Assembly (NCBI GenBank): GCA_032622095.1
Contig: CP136066.1
Location: 91,097,319-91,161,318 of the forward strand
From: Siphonodentalium dalli
Lineage: Eukaryota; Mollusca; Scaphopoda; Gadilida; Siphonodentaliidae
Direction of reading: 5' to 3'
Length of the DNA stretch: 64,000 bases
The notes under the pieces are model-generated. The model did no database searches and was not told the origin of the DNA. It was given only the letters and a program-made list of their open reading frames with translations. The position numbers were made by a program, and so were the translations under genes. Shown here in pieces: positions 1-12,203 of the stretch (position 1 is its first letter; each line of letters starts with the position of its first letter).

Positions 1-3000
1 TCACCCAATCAAACATCACTGACAGGTTAAATCACCCAATCAAACATCACTGACAGGTTAAATCACCAAATCAAACATCACTGACAGGTTAAATCACCCA
101 ATCAAACATCACTGACAGGTTAAATCACCCAATCAAACATCACTGACAGGTTAAATCACCCAATCAATCATCACTGACAGGTTAAATCGCACAACCAATC
201 ATCACTGACAGGTTAAATCACCCAATCAAACATCACTGACAGGTTAAATCAATCAATCATCACTGACAGGTTAAATCATACAATCAAACATCACTGACAG
301 GTTAAATCACCCAATCGAACATCACTGACAGGTTAAATCACCCAATCAATCATCACTGACAGGTTAAATCACCCAATCAATCATCACTGACAGGTTAAAT
401 CAACCAATCAATTATCACTGACAGGTTAAATCACCCAATCAAACATCACTGACAGGTTAAATCACCCAATCAAACATCACAGACAGGTTAAATCACCCAA
501 TCAAACATCACTGACAGGTTAAATCACCCATTCAATCACCACTGACAGGTTAAATCACCCAATCAATCATCACTGACAGGTTAAATATCACTGACAGGTT
601 AAATCACCCAATCAAACATCACTGACAGGTTAAATCACCCAATCAAACATCACTGACAGGTTAAATCACCCAATCAATCATCACTGACAGGTTAAATCAC
701 TCAATAAAACATCACTGACAGGTTAAATCACACAATCAAACATCACTGACAGGTTAAATATCCCAATCAAACATCACTGACAGGTTAAATCACCCAATCA
801 AACATCACTGACAGGTTAAATCACCCAATCAAACATCACTGACAGGTTAAATCACCCAATCAAACATCACTGACAGGTTAATCACCCAATCAATCATCAC
901 TGACAGGTTAAATCACCAAATCAAACATCACTGACAGGTTAAATCACCCAATCAATCATCACTGACAGGTTAAATCACCCAATCAATCATCACTGACAGG
1001 TTTAATCACTCAATCAATCATCACTGACAGGTTAAATCACCCAATCAAACATCACTGACAGGTTAAATCACCCAATCAAACATCACTGACAGGTTAAATC
1101 ACCCAATCAAACATCACTGACAGGTTAAATCACACAATCAAACATCACTGACAGGTTAAATCACACAATCAAACATCACTGACAGGTTAAATCACCCAAT
1201 CAAATATCACTGACAGGTTAAATCACCCAATCAAACATCACTGACAGGTTAAATCACACAATCAAACATCACAGACAGGTTAAATCACCCAATCAAACAT
1301 CACTGACAGGTTAAATCACACAATCAAACATCACTGACAGGTTAAATCACCCAATCAATCATCACTGACAGGTTAAATCACGCAATCAAACATCACTGAC
1401 AGGTTAAATCACCCAATCAATCATCACTGACAGGTTTAATCACTCAATAAAACATCACTGACAGGTTAAATCACCCAATCAAACATCACTGACAGGTTAA
1501 ATCACCCAATCAATCATCACTGACAGGTTAAATCACCCAATCAATCATCACTGACAGGTTAAATCACCCAATCAATCATCACTGACAGGTTAAATCACCC
1601 AATCAAACATCACTGACAGGTTAAATCACCCAATCAAACATCACTGACAGATTAAACCACCCAACCAATCATCACTGACAGGTTAAATCACCCAATCAAT
1701 CATCACTGACAGGTTAAATCATCACCCAATCAATCATCACTGACAGGTTAAATCACCCAATCAAACATCACTGACAGGTTAAATCACCCAATCAATCATC
1801 ACTGACAGGTTAAATCACCCAATCAAACATCACTGACAGGTTAAATCACCCAATCAATCATCACTGACAGGTTAAATCATCACCCAATCAAACATCACTG
1901 ACAGGTTAAATCACCCAATCAAACATCACTGACAGGTTAAATCACCCAATCAATCATCACTGACAGGTCAAATCACCCAATCAATCATCACTGACAGGTT
2001 AAATCACCCAATCAATCATCACTGACAGGTTAAATCACCCAATCAAACATCACTGACAGGTTAAATCACCCAATCAAACATCACTGACAGGTTAAATCAC
2101 CCAATCAAACATCACTGACAGGTTAAATCACCCAATCAAACATCACTGACAGGTTAAATCACCCAATCAATCATCACTGACAGGTTAAATCACCCAATCA
2201 AACATCACTGACAGGTCAAATCACCCAATCAATCATCACTGACAGGTTAAATTACCCAATCAATCATCACTGACAGGTTAAATCACCCAATCAAACATCA
2301 CTGACAGGTTAAATCACCCAATCAAACATCACTGACAGGTTAAATCACCCAATCAAACACCACTGACAGGTTAAATCACCCATTCAATCACCACTGACAG
2401 GTTAAATCACCCAATCAATCATCACTGACAGGTTAAATATCACTGACAGGTTAAATCACCCAATCAATCATCACTGACAGGTTAAATATCACTGACAGGT
2501 TAAATCACACAATCAAACATCACTGACAGGTTAAATCACCCAATCAAACATCACTGACAGGTTAAATCACCCAATCAAACACCACTGACAGGTTAAATAT
2601 CACTGACAGGTTAAATCACACAATCAATCATCACTGACAGGTTAAATATCACTGACAGGTTAAATCACACAATCAAACATCACTGACAGGTTAAATCACC
2701 CAATCAAACATCACTGACAGGTTAAATCACCCAATCAAACATCACTGACAGGTTAAATCACCCAATCAAACATCACTGACAGGTTAAATCACCAAATCAA
2801 ACATCACTGACAGGTTAAATCACCCAATCAAACATCACTGACAGGTTAAATCACCCAATCAAACATCACTGACAGGTTAAATCACCCAATCAATCATCAC
2901 TGACAGGTTAAATCGCACAACCAATCATCACTGACAGGTTAAATCACCCAATCAAACATCACTGACAGGTTAAATCAATCAATCATCACTGACAGGTTAA

Positions 3001-6000
3001 ATCATACAATCAAACATCACTGACAGGTTAAATCACCCAATCGAACATCACTGACAGGTTAAATCACCCAATCAATCATCACTGACAGGTTAAATCACCC
3101 AATCAATCATCACTGACAGGTTAAATCAACCAATCAATTATCACTGACAGGTTAAATCACCCAATCAAACATCACTGACAGGTTAAATCACCCAATCAAA
3201 CATCACTGACAGGTTAAATCACCCAATCAAACACCACTGACAGGTTAAATCACCCATTCAATCACCACTGACAGGTTAAATCACCCAATCAATCATCACT
3301 GACAGGTTAAATATCACTGACAGGTTAAATCACCCAATCAATCATCACTGACAGGTTAAATATCACTGACAGGTTAAATCACACAATCAAACATCACTGA
3401 CAGGTTAAATCACCCAATCAAACATCACTGACAGGTTAAATCACCCAATCAAACACCACTGACAGGTTAAATCACCCATTCAACACCACTGACAGGTTAA
3501 ATTACCCAATCAATCATCACTGACAGGTTAAATATCACTGACAGGTTAAATCACACAATCAAACATCACTGACAGGTTAAATCACCCAATCAAACATCAC
3601 TGACAGGTTAAATCACCCAATCAAACATCACTGACAGGTTAAATCACCCAATCAAACATCACTGACAGGTTAAATCACCCAATCAAACATCACTGACAGG
3701 TTAAATCACCCAATCAAACATCACTGACAGGTTAAATCACCCAATCAAACATCACTGACAGGTTAAATCACCAAATCAAACATCACTGACAGGTTAAATC
3801 ACCCAATCAAACATCACTGACAGGTTAAATCACCCAATCAAACATCACTGACAGGTTAAATCACCCAATCAATCATCACTGACAGGTTAAATCGCACAAC
3901 CAATCATCACTGACAGGTTAAATCACCCAATCAAACATCACTGACAGGTTAAATCAATCAATCATCACTGACAGGTTAAATCATACAATCAAACATCACT
4001 GACAGGTTAAATCACCCAATCGAACATCACTGACAGGTTAAATCACCCAATCAATCATCACTGACAGGTTAAATCACCCAATCAATCATCACTGACAGGT
4101 TAAATCAACCAATCAATTATCACTGACAGGTTAAATCACCCAATCAAACATCACTGACAGGTTAAATCACCCAATCAAACATCACTGACAGGTTAAATCA
4201 CCCAATCAAACACCACTGACAGGTTAAATCACCCATTCAATCACCACTGACAGGTTAAATCACCCAATCAATCATCACTGACAGGTTAAATATCACTGAC
4301 AGGTTAAATCACCCAATCAATCATCACTGACAGGTTAAATATCACTGACAGGTTAAATCACACAATCAAACATCACTGACAGGTTAAATCACCCAATCAA
4401 ACATCACTGACAGGTTAAATCACCCAATCAAACACCACTGACAGGTTAAATCACCCATTCAACACCACTGACAGGTTAAATTACCCAATCAATCATCACT
4501 GACAGGTTAAATATCACTGACAGGTTAAATCACACAATCAAACATCACTGACAGGTTAAATCACCCAATCAAACATCACTGACAGGTTAAATCACCCAAT
4601 CAAACATTACTGACAGGTTAAATCACCCAATCAAACATCACTGACAGGTTAAATCACCAAATCAAACATCACTGACAGGTTAAATCACCCAATCAAACAT
4701 CACTGACAGGTTAAATCACCCAATCAAACATCACTGACAGGTTAAATCACCCAATCAATCATCACTGACAGGTTAAATCGCACAACCAATCATCACTGAC
4801 AGGTTAAATCACCCAATCAAACATCACTGACAGGTTAAATCAATCAATCATCACTGACAGGTTAAATCATACAATCAAACATCACTGACAGGTTAAATCA
4901 CCCAATCAAACATCACTGACAGGTTAAATCACCCAATCAATCATCACTGACAGGTTAAATCACCCAATCAATCATCACTGACAGGTTAAATCAACCAATC
5001 AATTATCACTGACAGGTTAAATCACCCAATCAAACATCACTGACATGTTAAATCATCCAATCAAACATCACTGACAGGTTAAATCACCCAATCAATCATC
5101 ACTGACAGGTTAAATCACCCAATCAATTATCACTGACAGGTTAAATCACCCAATCAATCATCACTGACAGGTTAAATCACCCAATCAAACATCACTGACA
5201 GGTTAAATCACCCAATCAAACATCACTGACAGCTTAAATCACCCAATCAATCATCACTGACAGGTTAAATCACCCAATCAAACATCACTGACAGGTTAAA
5301 TCACCCAATCAATCATCACTGACAGGTTAAATCACCCAATCAAACATCACTGACAGGTTAAATCACCCAATCAATCATCACTGACAGGTTAAATCACCCA
5401 ATCAAACATCACTGACAGGTTAAATCACCCAATCAAACATCACTGACAGGTTAAATCACCCAATCAATCATCACTGACAGGTTAAATCACCCAATCAAAC
5501 ATCACTGACAGGTTAAATCACCCAATCAAACATCACTGACAGGTTAAATCACCCAATCAAACACCACTGACAGGTTAAATCACCCAATCAATCATCACTG
5601 ACAGGTTAAATCACCCAATCAATCATCACTGACAGGTTAAATCACCCAATCAAACATCACTGACAGGTTAATCGCCCAATCAAACATCACTGACAGGTTA
5701 AATCACCCAATCAATCATCACTGACAGGTTAAATCACCCAATCAATCATCACTGACAGGTTAAATCACCCAATCAATCATCACTGACAGGTTAAATCACC
5801 CAATCAAACATCACTGACAGGTTAAATCACCCAATCAATCATCACTGATAGGCTAAATCACCCAATCAAACATCACTGACAAGTTAAATCACCCAATCAA
5901 TCATCACTGACAGGTTAAATCACCCAATCAATCATCACTGACAGGTTAAATCACCCAATCAAACATCACTGACATGTTAAATCACCCAATCAATCATCAC

Positions 6001-6909
6001 TGACAGGTTAAATCACCCAATCAATCATCACTGACATGTTAAATCACCCAATCAAACATCACTGACAGGTTAAATCAATCATCACTGACAGGTTAAATCA
6101 CCCAATCAATCATCACTGACAGGTTAAATCACCCAATCAATCATCACTGACAGGTTAAATCACCCAATCAATCATCACTGACAGGTTAAATCACCCAATC
6201 AATCATCACTGACAGGTTAAATCACCCAATCAATCATCACTGACAGGTTAAATCACCCAATCAAACATCACTGACAGGTTAAATCACCCAATCAATCATC
6301 ACTGATAGGCTAAATCACCCAATCAAACATCACTGACAAGTTAAATCACCCAATCAATCATCACTGACAGGTTAAATCACCCAATCAATCATCACTGACA
6401 GGTTAAATCACCCAATCAAACATCACTGACATGTTAAATCACCCAATCAATCATCACTGACAGGTTAAATCACCCAAACAATCATCACTGACAGGTTAAA
6501 TCACCCAATCAAACATCACTGACAGGTTAAATCAATCATCACTGACAGGTTAAATCACCCAATCAATCATCACTGACAGGTTAAATCACCCAATCAATCA
6601 TCACTGACAGGTTAAATCACCCAATCAATCATCACTGACAGGTTAAATCACCCAATCAATCACTGACAGGTTAAATCACCCAATCAATCATCACTGACAG
6701 GTTAAATCAATCATCACTGACAGGTTAAATCACCCAATCAAACATCACTGACAGGTTAAATCACCCAATCAAACATCACTGACAGGTTAAATCACCAAAT
6801 CAAACATCCCTGACAGGTTAAATCACCCAATCAAACATCACTGACAGGTTAAATCACCCAATCAAACATCACTGACAGGTTAAATCACCCAATCAAACAT
6901 CACTGACAA
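1..6909. repeat. 31-bp satellite/minisatellite array, about 220 units, in the last pyruvate carboxylase intron
   Basis: Head-to-tail array whose usual unit is 31 bp: TCACCCAATCAAACA followed by TCACTGACAGGTTAAA. Units differ mainly at a few sites (CAAACATC or CAATCATC; CACCC, CACAC or CACTC). Length variants of 18 bp (unit shortened to TATCACTGACAGGTTAAA), 27 bp (TCAATCAATCATC...) and 34 bp also occur. A distinctive run of variants (TCGCACAACC, then TCAATCAATC, TCATACAATC, TCAACCAATCAATTATC) starts at about 187, 2913, 3892 and 4778, so blocks of many units were copied together. A second block, marked by GATAGGCTAAATC, recurs at about 5847 and 6304. The array runs off the left edge of the window. 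Its right end lies about 240 bp before the pyruvate carboxylase terminal exon on the same strand, so at least its right part is intronic. Confidence 0.98.
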
Positions 6910-7146
6910 GTTTTTTATTGAGATTTCAGTCACCATTCTTCACGTTTTCAACATACGTCTGAACATAGTTACCAATTACAGTAACGAATCGGAAATCTGA
7001 ACTGGAAAATGAGTCTGTTTGTAAAAAAAGTACTGCTATTATTTCGTACTTACTAAAATGTTCCCCTATTAAACATGTTAAACGCGATAAAAAGGTTGCC
7101 CGCTTGGGATTTCATGACCATTGCATTAGTATGTTTTCATTACCAG

Positions 7147-7395
7147 GAAATGCACTTCCATCCAAAAGCATTGAAAGGTGTCAAAGGTTCATTGGGATCA
7201 CCGATGCCGGGCACTGTTATTGAAGTGAAGGTTAAGGAAGGTGATATGGTCGAAAAAGGTCAACCAGTCGTTGTGATGAGCGCTATGAAAATGGAGCTGG
7301 TTGTGCAAGCACCAATCGCTGGAAAAGTGTCCAAAGTATCTGTTACCAAGGACATGAAGATCGAAGGTGAAGATCTCCTATTGGATATTGAGTGA
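7147..7395 (+). CDS. PC: Pyruvate carboxylase, terminal coding exon (biotin carboxyl carrier domain)
   Basis: Last coding exon of pyruvate carboxylase, the mitochondrial biotin enzyme that makes oxaloacetate from pyruvate, bicarbonate and ATP. The exon encodes 82 residues and ends at TGA 7393-7395. It opens with [20 protein letters not shown], which matches the linker and start of the biotinyl domain in animal pyruvate carboxylases. The biotin-accepting lysine is in AMKME, and the chain ends in DLLLDIE, the usual C-terminus. The start is set by the acceptor TTTTCATTACCAG at 7134-7146, not by the in-frame ATG at 7075, whose 24 preceding codons look like translated intron. The incoming phase is 0. 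All upstream exons lie left of the window, beyond the satellite. An AATAAA at 7868-7873, by the edge of a palindrome, could be a polyadenylation signal, but nothing else supports it. Family and end point are secure; the exact 5' splice position is very likely. Confidence 0.95.
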   Translation, partial: EMHFHPKALKGVKGSLGSPMPGTVIEVKVKEGDMVEKGQPVVVMSAMKMELVVQAPIAGKVSKVSVTKDMKIEGEDLLLDIE

Positions 7396-7874
7396 ATTTG
7401 AAGTTTCCAGATATTGATCAGGTTAGTATAACAAACAGTTAAAGATGCATAATATACATTTATTACATATCTATCAACGTAATTCGCATGATCGCACGGC
7501 GTTCCAGGCGTGTGATAATTCTCAGAATCGCACTAGTGCAAGCTGTCGACAGAACTATTTCATTCAGTGTTGTTAGACTGGCTTTCGCCATTACTATTTT
7601 TACTTTTTCAACTTTTCAACGCAAGGGCGACAACCCACTTGCCGAAATCGCAGCGCGCTGATTGGGTTATATTTCTTGGAAAATCTGGGAAAACCCAATT
7701 AACACCTTTGCGCTGGTCAAGATGGGTCAAGTTCACTCGCGGATAGAAGGGCTCCCTGTCTGATTGTTGCGTTAACCCTAAAATGCCGTTAAAACTCAAT
7801 TAAATTCCCATTTACTGTACCGGAGATGTATGATTGTGAGTCAACTTACTATGATACGTAGATATGTAATAAAA

Positions 7875-8180
7875 ATAGAACCGCATGAGTGTCTGAATTT
7901 TGACGAAATTAACGCACTCGATTTGTTGGCGGAACGCGATACCTCTCGTGCGGGACTGCGTCCCGCACTCGAGGTATCGCTCCGCCAACAAATCGAGTGC
8001 GATAATTTCGTCAAAATTCAGACGCTCATGCGGTTCTATCTATTTATTGCATTGTTGCGAGGTTAACTTGAGGATTTATCAATCCAAGGAACTTAATATT
8101 CATCGACGCCGCAGGCCGAGGTCAATATTAACTTCCAAGGGTTGATAAATCCTCGTGTCAACCTCGAAACAATGTAATAA
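7875..8180. repeat. Two adjacent long palindromes (foldback element)
   Basis: The first palindrome (7875-8039) has arms ATAGAACCGCATGAG... and ...CTCATGCGGTTCTAT and folds around CGGGACTGCGTCCCG with only a few mismatches. The second (8044-8180) has arms TTATTGCATTGTTGCGAGG and CCTCGAAACAATGTAATAA, with GGATTTATCAA/TTGATAAATCC inside. The two lie only a few bases apart, so one strand could fold into two neighbouring hairpins of about 80 and 60 bp. Short reading frames here are by-products of the symmetry. No target duplication was recognised. Confidence 0.85.
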
Positions 8181-8352
8181 GTGTTTTATTATATAATCTA
8201 CCAATAATATCAAGCCCCATTAGACCTGAAACACCTTACTGACCCGTGTATATACATGTATGCAAATGCACAGCACTGTAGATACTTTATCATTGGAAAA
8301 ACACAGGGATTTACAATTCCACAATCCAGTAGATATCCTGATTTAGTTAGTA

Positions 8353-9739
8353 CCGTACTGACCCGCGTTTAGGCCCAGGGGGCCTTTGTTTTATTTGAGC
8401 TCAAAAATCCAAGTGGGCTTAAACCCGAATATGACCCTTTGCAAACCAAAAATCCCAAGAAATCGGGACAGTAAAAATAAAGTCGATCCAGCAGAGTTTC
8501 GGTGAAATATACACGTCTTCCAGATTAAATAAAGTTAAGTATAAGTTACTTTGAGAAAGTATTTGTTTCATTTTTATGTGTATATTAAAATATTACTTGT
8601 TGTCTTGTTTTATTGCACAAAATTCCCATAAATGACAGTTTGTAAGCATCATGGGTCATCGGATTTTTCTACCATTTCAGACAGTTGGGTAAATCCACTA
8701 TCTATAGTCTATATCTATAGTTATTATCTATAGTTTATATCAATGTTCAGATAATTAAAAAATGTCAGAAAATTGTACAGGGAAATATTATGCAACATAT
8801 AAGAGAGCGACTTAATCCGATTAGGATAACAATGAACCCAGTGCTCTATTCATGGCCCGCTGTCTACAAAGATGTTACAATACAATAGTGACCAATTTAA
8901 CAAAGCCAGTGAGTCTAGTTAATTAACGAAATGACGTTGTAAATACGTATAAAAAAAAACACGTGTTTTAATGTTTAGAGTCATCGCTCCCAAACCGTTG
9001 ACACAGATTAATGTTTATACTATAGACTATAGTCTATACCGTAAAACGTGAAAAAATAGCAGTTTAAAAATTTTAAATAATGATTATTATATACTAACCA
9101 CCGGGTACCAATACGACATCGGAATCTCTTTTTTTGAAGGCATCTTGTGCTGTTGTTGTTGTTGAATGACAAGTGCCCCTTCTGCTCCATTATTATACCC
9201 ACCGTGTGTTTACATAACCAGGGAATGAGTTCTTTTTGTGTTTGGCCACATGTAGGAACATACCGACATACAAAGAATATGTTTTTACAGTACTGTTGTT
9301 GACATGTGTGCGATGCACGCACGTGATTCTTTGAAGTGATTGATGTTTACCGCGTTCTCAGATATACGCCGTTAGCGAGTGGGTTTGATGTCTGTCGACG
9401 TTTGGTTTCCCCCAGGAAGTATAATTGAATAAACAAATGAGATTTTAAGATTCACTTTATTTTATTTTATATATTATTATCACTTACCTACAATGTATAA
9501 CTTTCCATTTTTCGTGGCTTTCTCGCCGTCACCGATCGTTTGTGAATATTCTTCCCGTTATATATTGGAATTATTTATTTGGGAAGTATCGATCATTAGC
9601 AAATAATTACTTACCACCGCTGAAATTTAACAAAATATGGGGTGGGCTTAAACACGAATATACCCCTGTGCATGGAATTTGGTCAAAAGATATGGGTGGG
9701 CTTAAACACGGGCATGGGCCTTGAGCCGGGTCAGTACGG
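8353..9739. mobile_element. Non-autonomous DNA transposon with CCGTACTGACCCG ends, TA target
   Basis: The ends are inverted repeats: CCGTACTGACCCGCGTTTAG at the left and CCGGGTCAGTACGG at the right, each flanked by TA. Subterminal GTGGGCTTAAAC modules occur near both ends (about 8413, 9650 and 9688). The 1.39-kb interior has short runs of TCTATAGT-type sequence (about 8698-8740 and 9016-9040) and no transposase. The TA target fits the Tc1/mariner group, but the TIR is not one I can assign. Confidence 0.75.
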
Positions 9740-9788
9740 TATAGGACTTTTAGAAGAAAGTTTATGATGATATAATAATCCAAATTAA

Positions 9789-10200
9789 CGCTCCCAAATT
9801 ACTATTTCTTTGGCTTCGGGGTAAAAATATTTTATTCTAGATGAGGAACCCAGCCATCAAAGCTCAGAGTGATCAGATATCAATTTTTGAAGTTTGTTAT
9901 TTCCCGAGATATGTAATTTTTGGCAAATATTCTTCAAGCCAACGGTCTCGGACCAAATTGCGGATGAAGATGGATAACTTTAAAATCAAGTGGCTTTGGG
10001 TGTTAGATATTTGACAATCCGGAAAAAAAATTTGAACAAAATGTTGATATATGACACTTTTGGGGGAATTTGTTACTATAGTTGACTGTCGTTGGCAATA
10101 TTTTCACAATTAATCGATTCTGATAACCGAAGCGGCATTTCAAGAAATGTTGTTGTTGGAATCTGATGATGTGGGGACCATCGAATTAGATTAAGTACCT
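9789..10200. mobile_element. T5 TTAA-flanked element, copy 1
   Basis: 412 bp bounded by TTAA at 9785-9788 and 10201-10204. A diverged copy in the opposite orientation lies at 22200-22591, also bounded by TTAA. Shared segments include TCAATTTTTGAA, GATGGATAACTTTAAAATCA and TTGTTGTTGGAATCTGAT. TTAA at both ends of two independent copies suggests a piggyBac-like or other TTAA-specific mover. The terminal inverted repeats are weak and there is no coding potential. Confidence 0.65.
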
Positions 10201-10689
10201 TTAAGTGTCAACCCTAATGGTCACTTATTTTCCTATTTGGGTTGAGTTGCTGCCTTCTATAAAGAGTTTACTATTAATATTTGAGTCAATTGCACAAAAT
10301 TCTTTAAGTTGACCAGCCCTCATAATTGGCTATGTCATTCAGTAATGTTGAAGCCATTTGCTGAAGCAAACTGGGCCATGGCAGAGGGTTGCCATTGTAG
10401 ATTGCCAAAGCCAAACAATATGAATTAAGCGGGCTGGTCGACAAATGCATAATCTAATAACAGTATACATAGCTGATCCATGAGGTTCAATCATTCCAGT
10501 CTAGCACTAAAATTATAGCAGTTTTTATAGATATAAAGACAAACCAAATGCTACCCACAACATAGAAACTGCGGTATTGGGGATATATTGATAGCGATGC
10601 CAAACCCGCAGTTTTTAAATTAATTTTAAAAACGGGACCACTTTTTTCGTTTCCGGATGATAACTTTAGTAAGTATGAGCTGATTTGAA

Positions 10690-10944
10690 TCAAATTTGGT
10701 GTGTGAGTTTACTTGCCCAAAATACAGCTCAAGTTTAAATTTGGGTTCCGCCCACAAATTTTCACTTCAGTTATGGCCCTTTTTGTTGGAATTTGCACTC
10801 AATTTTGTTTCCAGATGATAACTTTAGTATTAAAGTCTGAACTGAACGGAAATAAATTTGGTATGTGAGTTTAGTAATCCAAAATACAGATCATGTGCGA
10901 ATTTGGGTTCCACCCGCCAATTTCGCCCGAGTTAATGCCCTTTG
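10690..10944. repeat. Degenerate dispersed repeat ('gtgtgagttt... tatggcc' type)
   Basis: Two diverged units share GTGTGAGTTTA, CCAAAATACAG, AATTTGGGTTCC and CAGATGATAACTTTAGTA. Related text in the other orientation occurs at 50850-51220. No gene is visible in this stretch. Confidence 0.55.
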
Positions 10945-11248
10945 TTGGAATTACTACGGGCATATTTTTTTGCCACGCCCTAGCGATGCTCTTATTATTT
11001 CTGGGGAACACACCAATGAAGCATTCCACATCTACATCAGCTTGCTCTGGGTTTAATTTCAGTTGCAATTCCCACGGCCATTATTTCCGAAACAGATACA
11101 GTAATGCCGTAAGTAATCGACTCCTTAACCACAGCAGATTTATGGGAAACTTTTCAGCATTTAGTCGGAAATATGGCTTGTTGCCATTCATCGGAAAGCT
11201 CTCAGTGAGAGCTTTCCGATGAATGGCAACAAGCCATATTTCAGACTA
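10945..11248. repeat. Segmental duplication, copy 1 (offset 824 bp)
   Basis: About 300 bp, beginning TTGGAATTACTACGGGCATA, that is nearly identical to 11769-12072. It contains unique sequence plus the left arm and centre of an M1 palindrome. The copies diverge inside the right arm of that palindrome. Confidence 0.9.
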
Positions 11249-11312
11249 AATCCAGAAAAATTACCCATAATTCTGCTGTGGTTAAGGAGTCGGATTATTT
11301 AGGGCATTACTG
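11099..11312. mobile_element. M1 palindromic MITE (mariner-like)
   Basis: About 214 bp, flanked by TA on both sides. It starts CAGTAATGCC and ends GGCATTACTG, and the two halves are reverse complements meeting at GAAAGCTCTCAGTGAGAGCTTTC. CAGT termini and a TA target are typical of Tc1/mariner MITEs. This is the family description for all later M1 entries; there is no coding capacity. Confidence 0.9.
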
Positions 11313-11481
11313 TAATAGACAGGTTTAGATGTAGAACTTCTAACTTCCGGAGCTGCTTTCACTTTCCAAAGGTCAGATCGCCAGACGTTCTTGCATACCA
11401 ATACAGTTGGATCATATTTATCCTAATCTCCAGACTAATTTCAGTTGCCCGTGGCCAATACTTCTCAAACAGATGTCCGTG

Positions 11482-11765
11482 CAAGCCTGAGTTTAGTGTG
11501 CCTGTCATTTGCAGAATTAGGTCCCCAGAGTGTGAATTTAGTAACGCTGTCCCGCATAGCAGGCTAGCATCATCAAATTCACCCTCTGGGGATCTCATTC
11601 TGCATGACCTCATCTGCTATAGGATACCTAGACTCAGTTTGAAGTTCCCAAATTTTGAATATTCTGATGTACACCAATTGGGAACCTTGATTATGCCATG
11701 TGTCATCGGCCAATTTGGGGATATAGAGAAACTAAACAATGAAAGAAATAGAATCTATGTATAGA
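11482..11765. mobile_element. H1 hAT-like MITE relic
   Basis: Begins CAAGCCTGAGTTTAGTGTG and contains the H1 hallmark: CCCAGAG-GTGAATTTAGT, a short centre (CCCGCATAGCAGG), then CACCCTCTGGGGATC. The right end is not recognisable. Confidence 0.7.
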
Positions 11766-11768
11766 AGT

Positions 11769-12072
11769 TTGGAATTACTACGGGCATATTTTTTTGCCAC
11801 GCCCTAGCGATGCTCTTATTATTTCTGGGGAACACACCAATGAAGCATTCCACATCTACATCAGCTTGCTCTGGGTTTAATTTCAGTTGCAATTCCCACG
11901 GCCATTATTTCCGAAACAGATACAGTAATGCCGTAAGTAATCGACTCCTTAACCACAGCAGATTTATGGGAAACTTTTCAGCATTTAGTCGGAAATATGG
12001 CTTGTTGCCATTCATCGGAAAGCTCTCAGTGAGAGCTTTCCGATGAATGGCAACAAGCCATATTTCCGACTA
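11769..12072. repeat. Segmental duplication, copy 2
   Basis: Nearly identical to 10945-11248, including the embedded M1 left arm. Between the copies lie the right arm of the first M1 element and an H1 relic, so this is a spaced rather than adjacent duplication. Confidence 0.9.
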
Positions 12073-12126
12073 AATCCTCCTGAAAAGTTACCCATAATTC
12101 TGTTGTGGTTAAGGAGTCGATTACTG
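11923..12126. mobile_element. M1 palindromic MITE, right end shortened
   Basis: The left arm lies in the duplicated segment. The right arm has CCTCCTGAAAAG in place of CCTGAAAAG and lacks the bases between GTCGATTA and CTG. Confidence 0.85.
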
Positions 12127-12203
12127 TATTCATTAAAAGTTAGTTGATAGATTATATGTTATTTCTTTCATAAAAAATTCCTCGATAAAGTATCATTGAC
12201 ACA

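Noticed and set aside
1-6909. CRISPR-like appearance of the 31-bp repeats
   Set aside because: There are no unique spacers; units are directly contiguous and vary like a satellite, and the surroundings are eukaryotic.
7075-7146. ATG at 7075 as the start of a small biotinyl-domain protein
   Set aside because: The first 24 residues match nothing in biotin carriers, while a good acceptor (pyrimidine-rich TTACCAG) precedes EMHFHPK, the known pyruvate carboxylase continuation.
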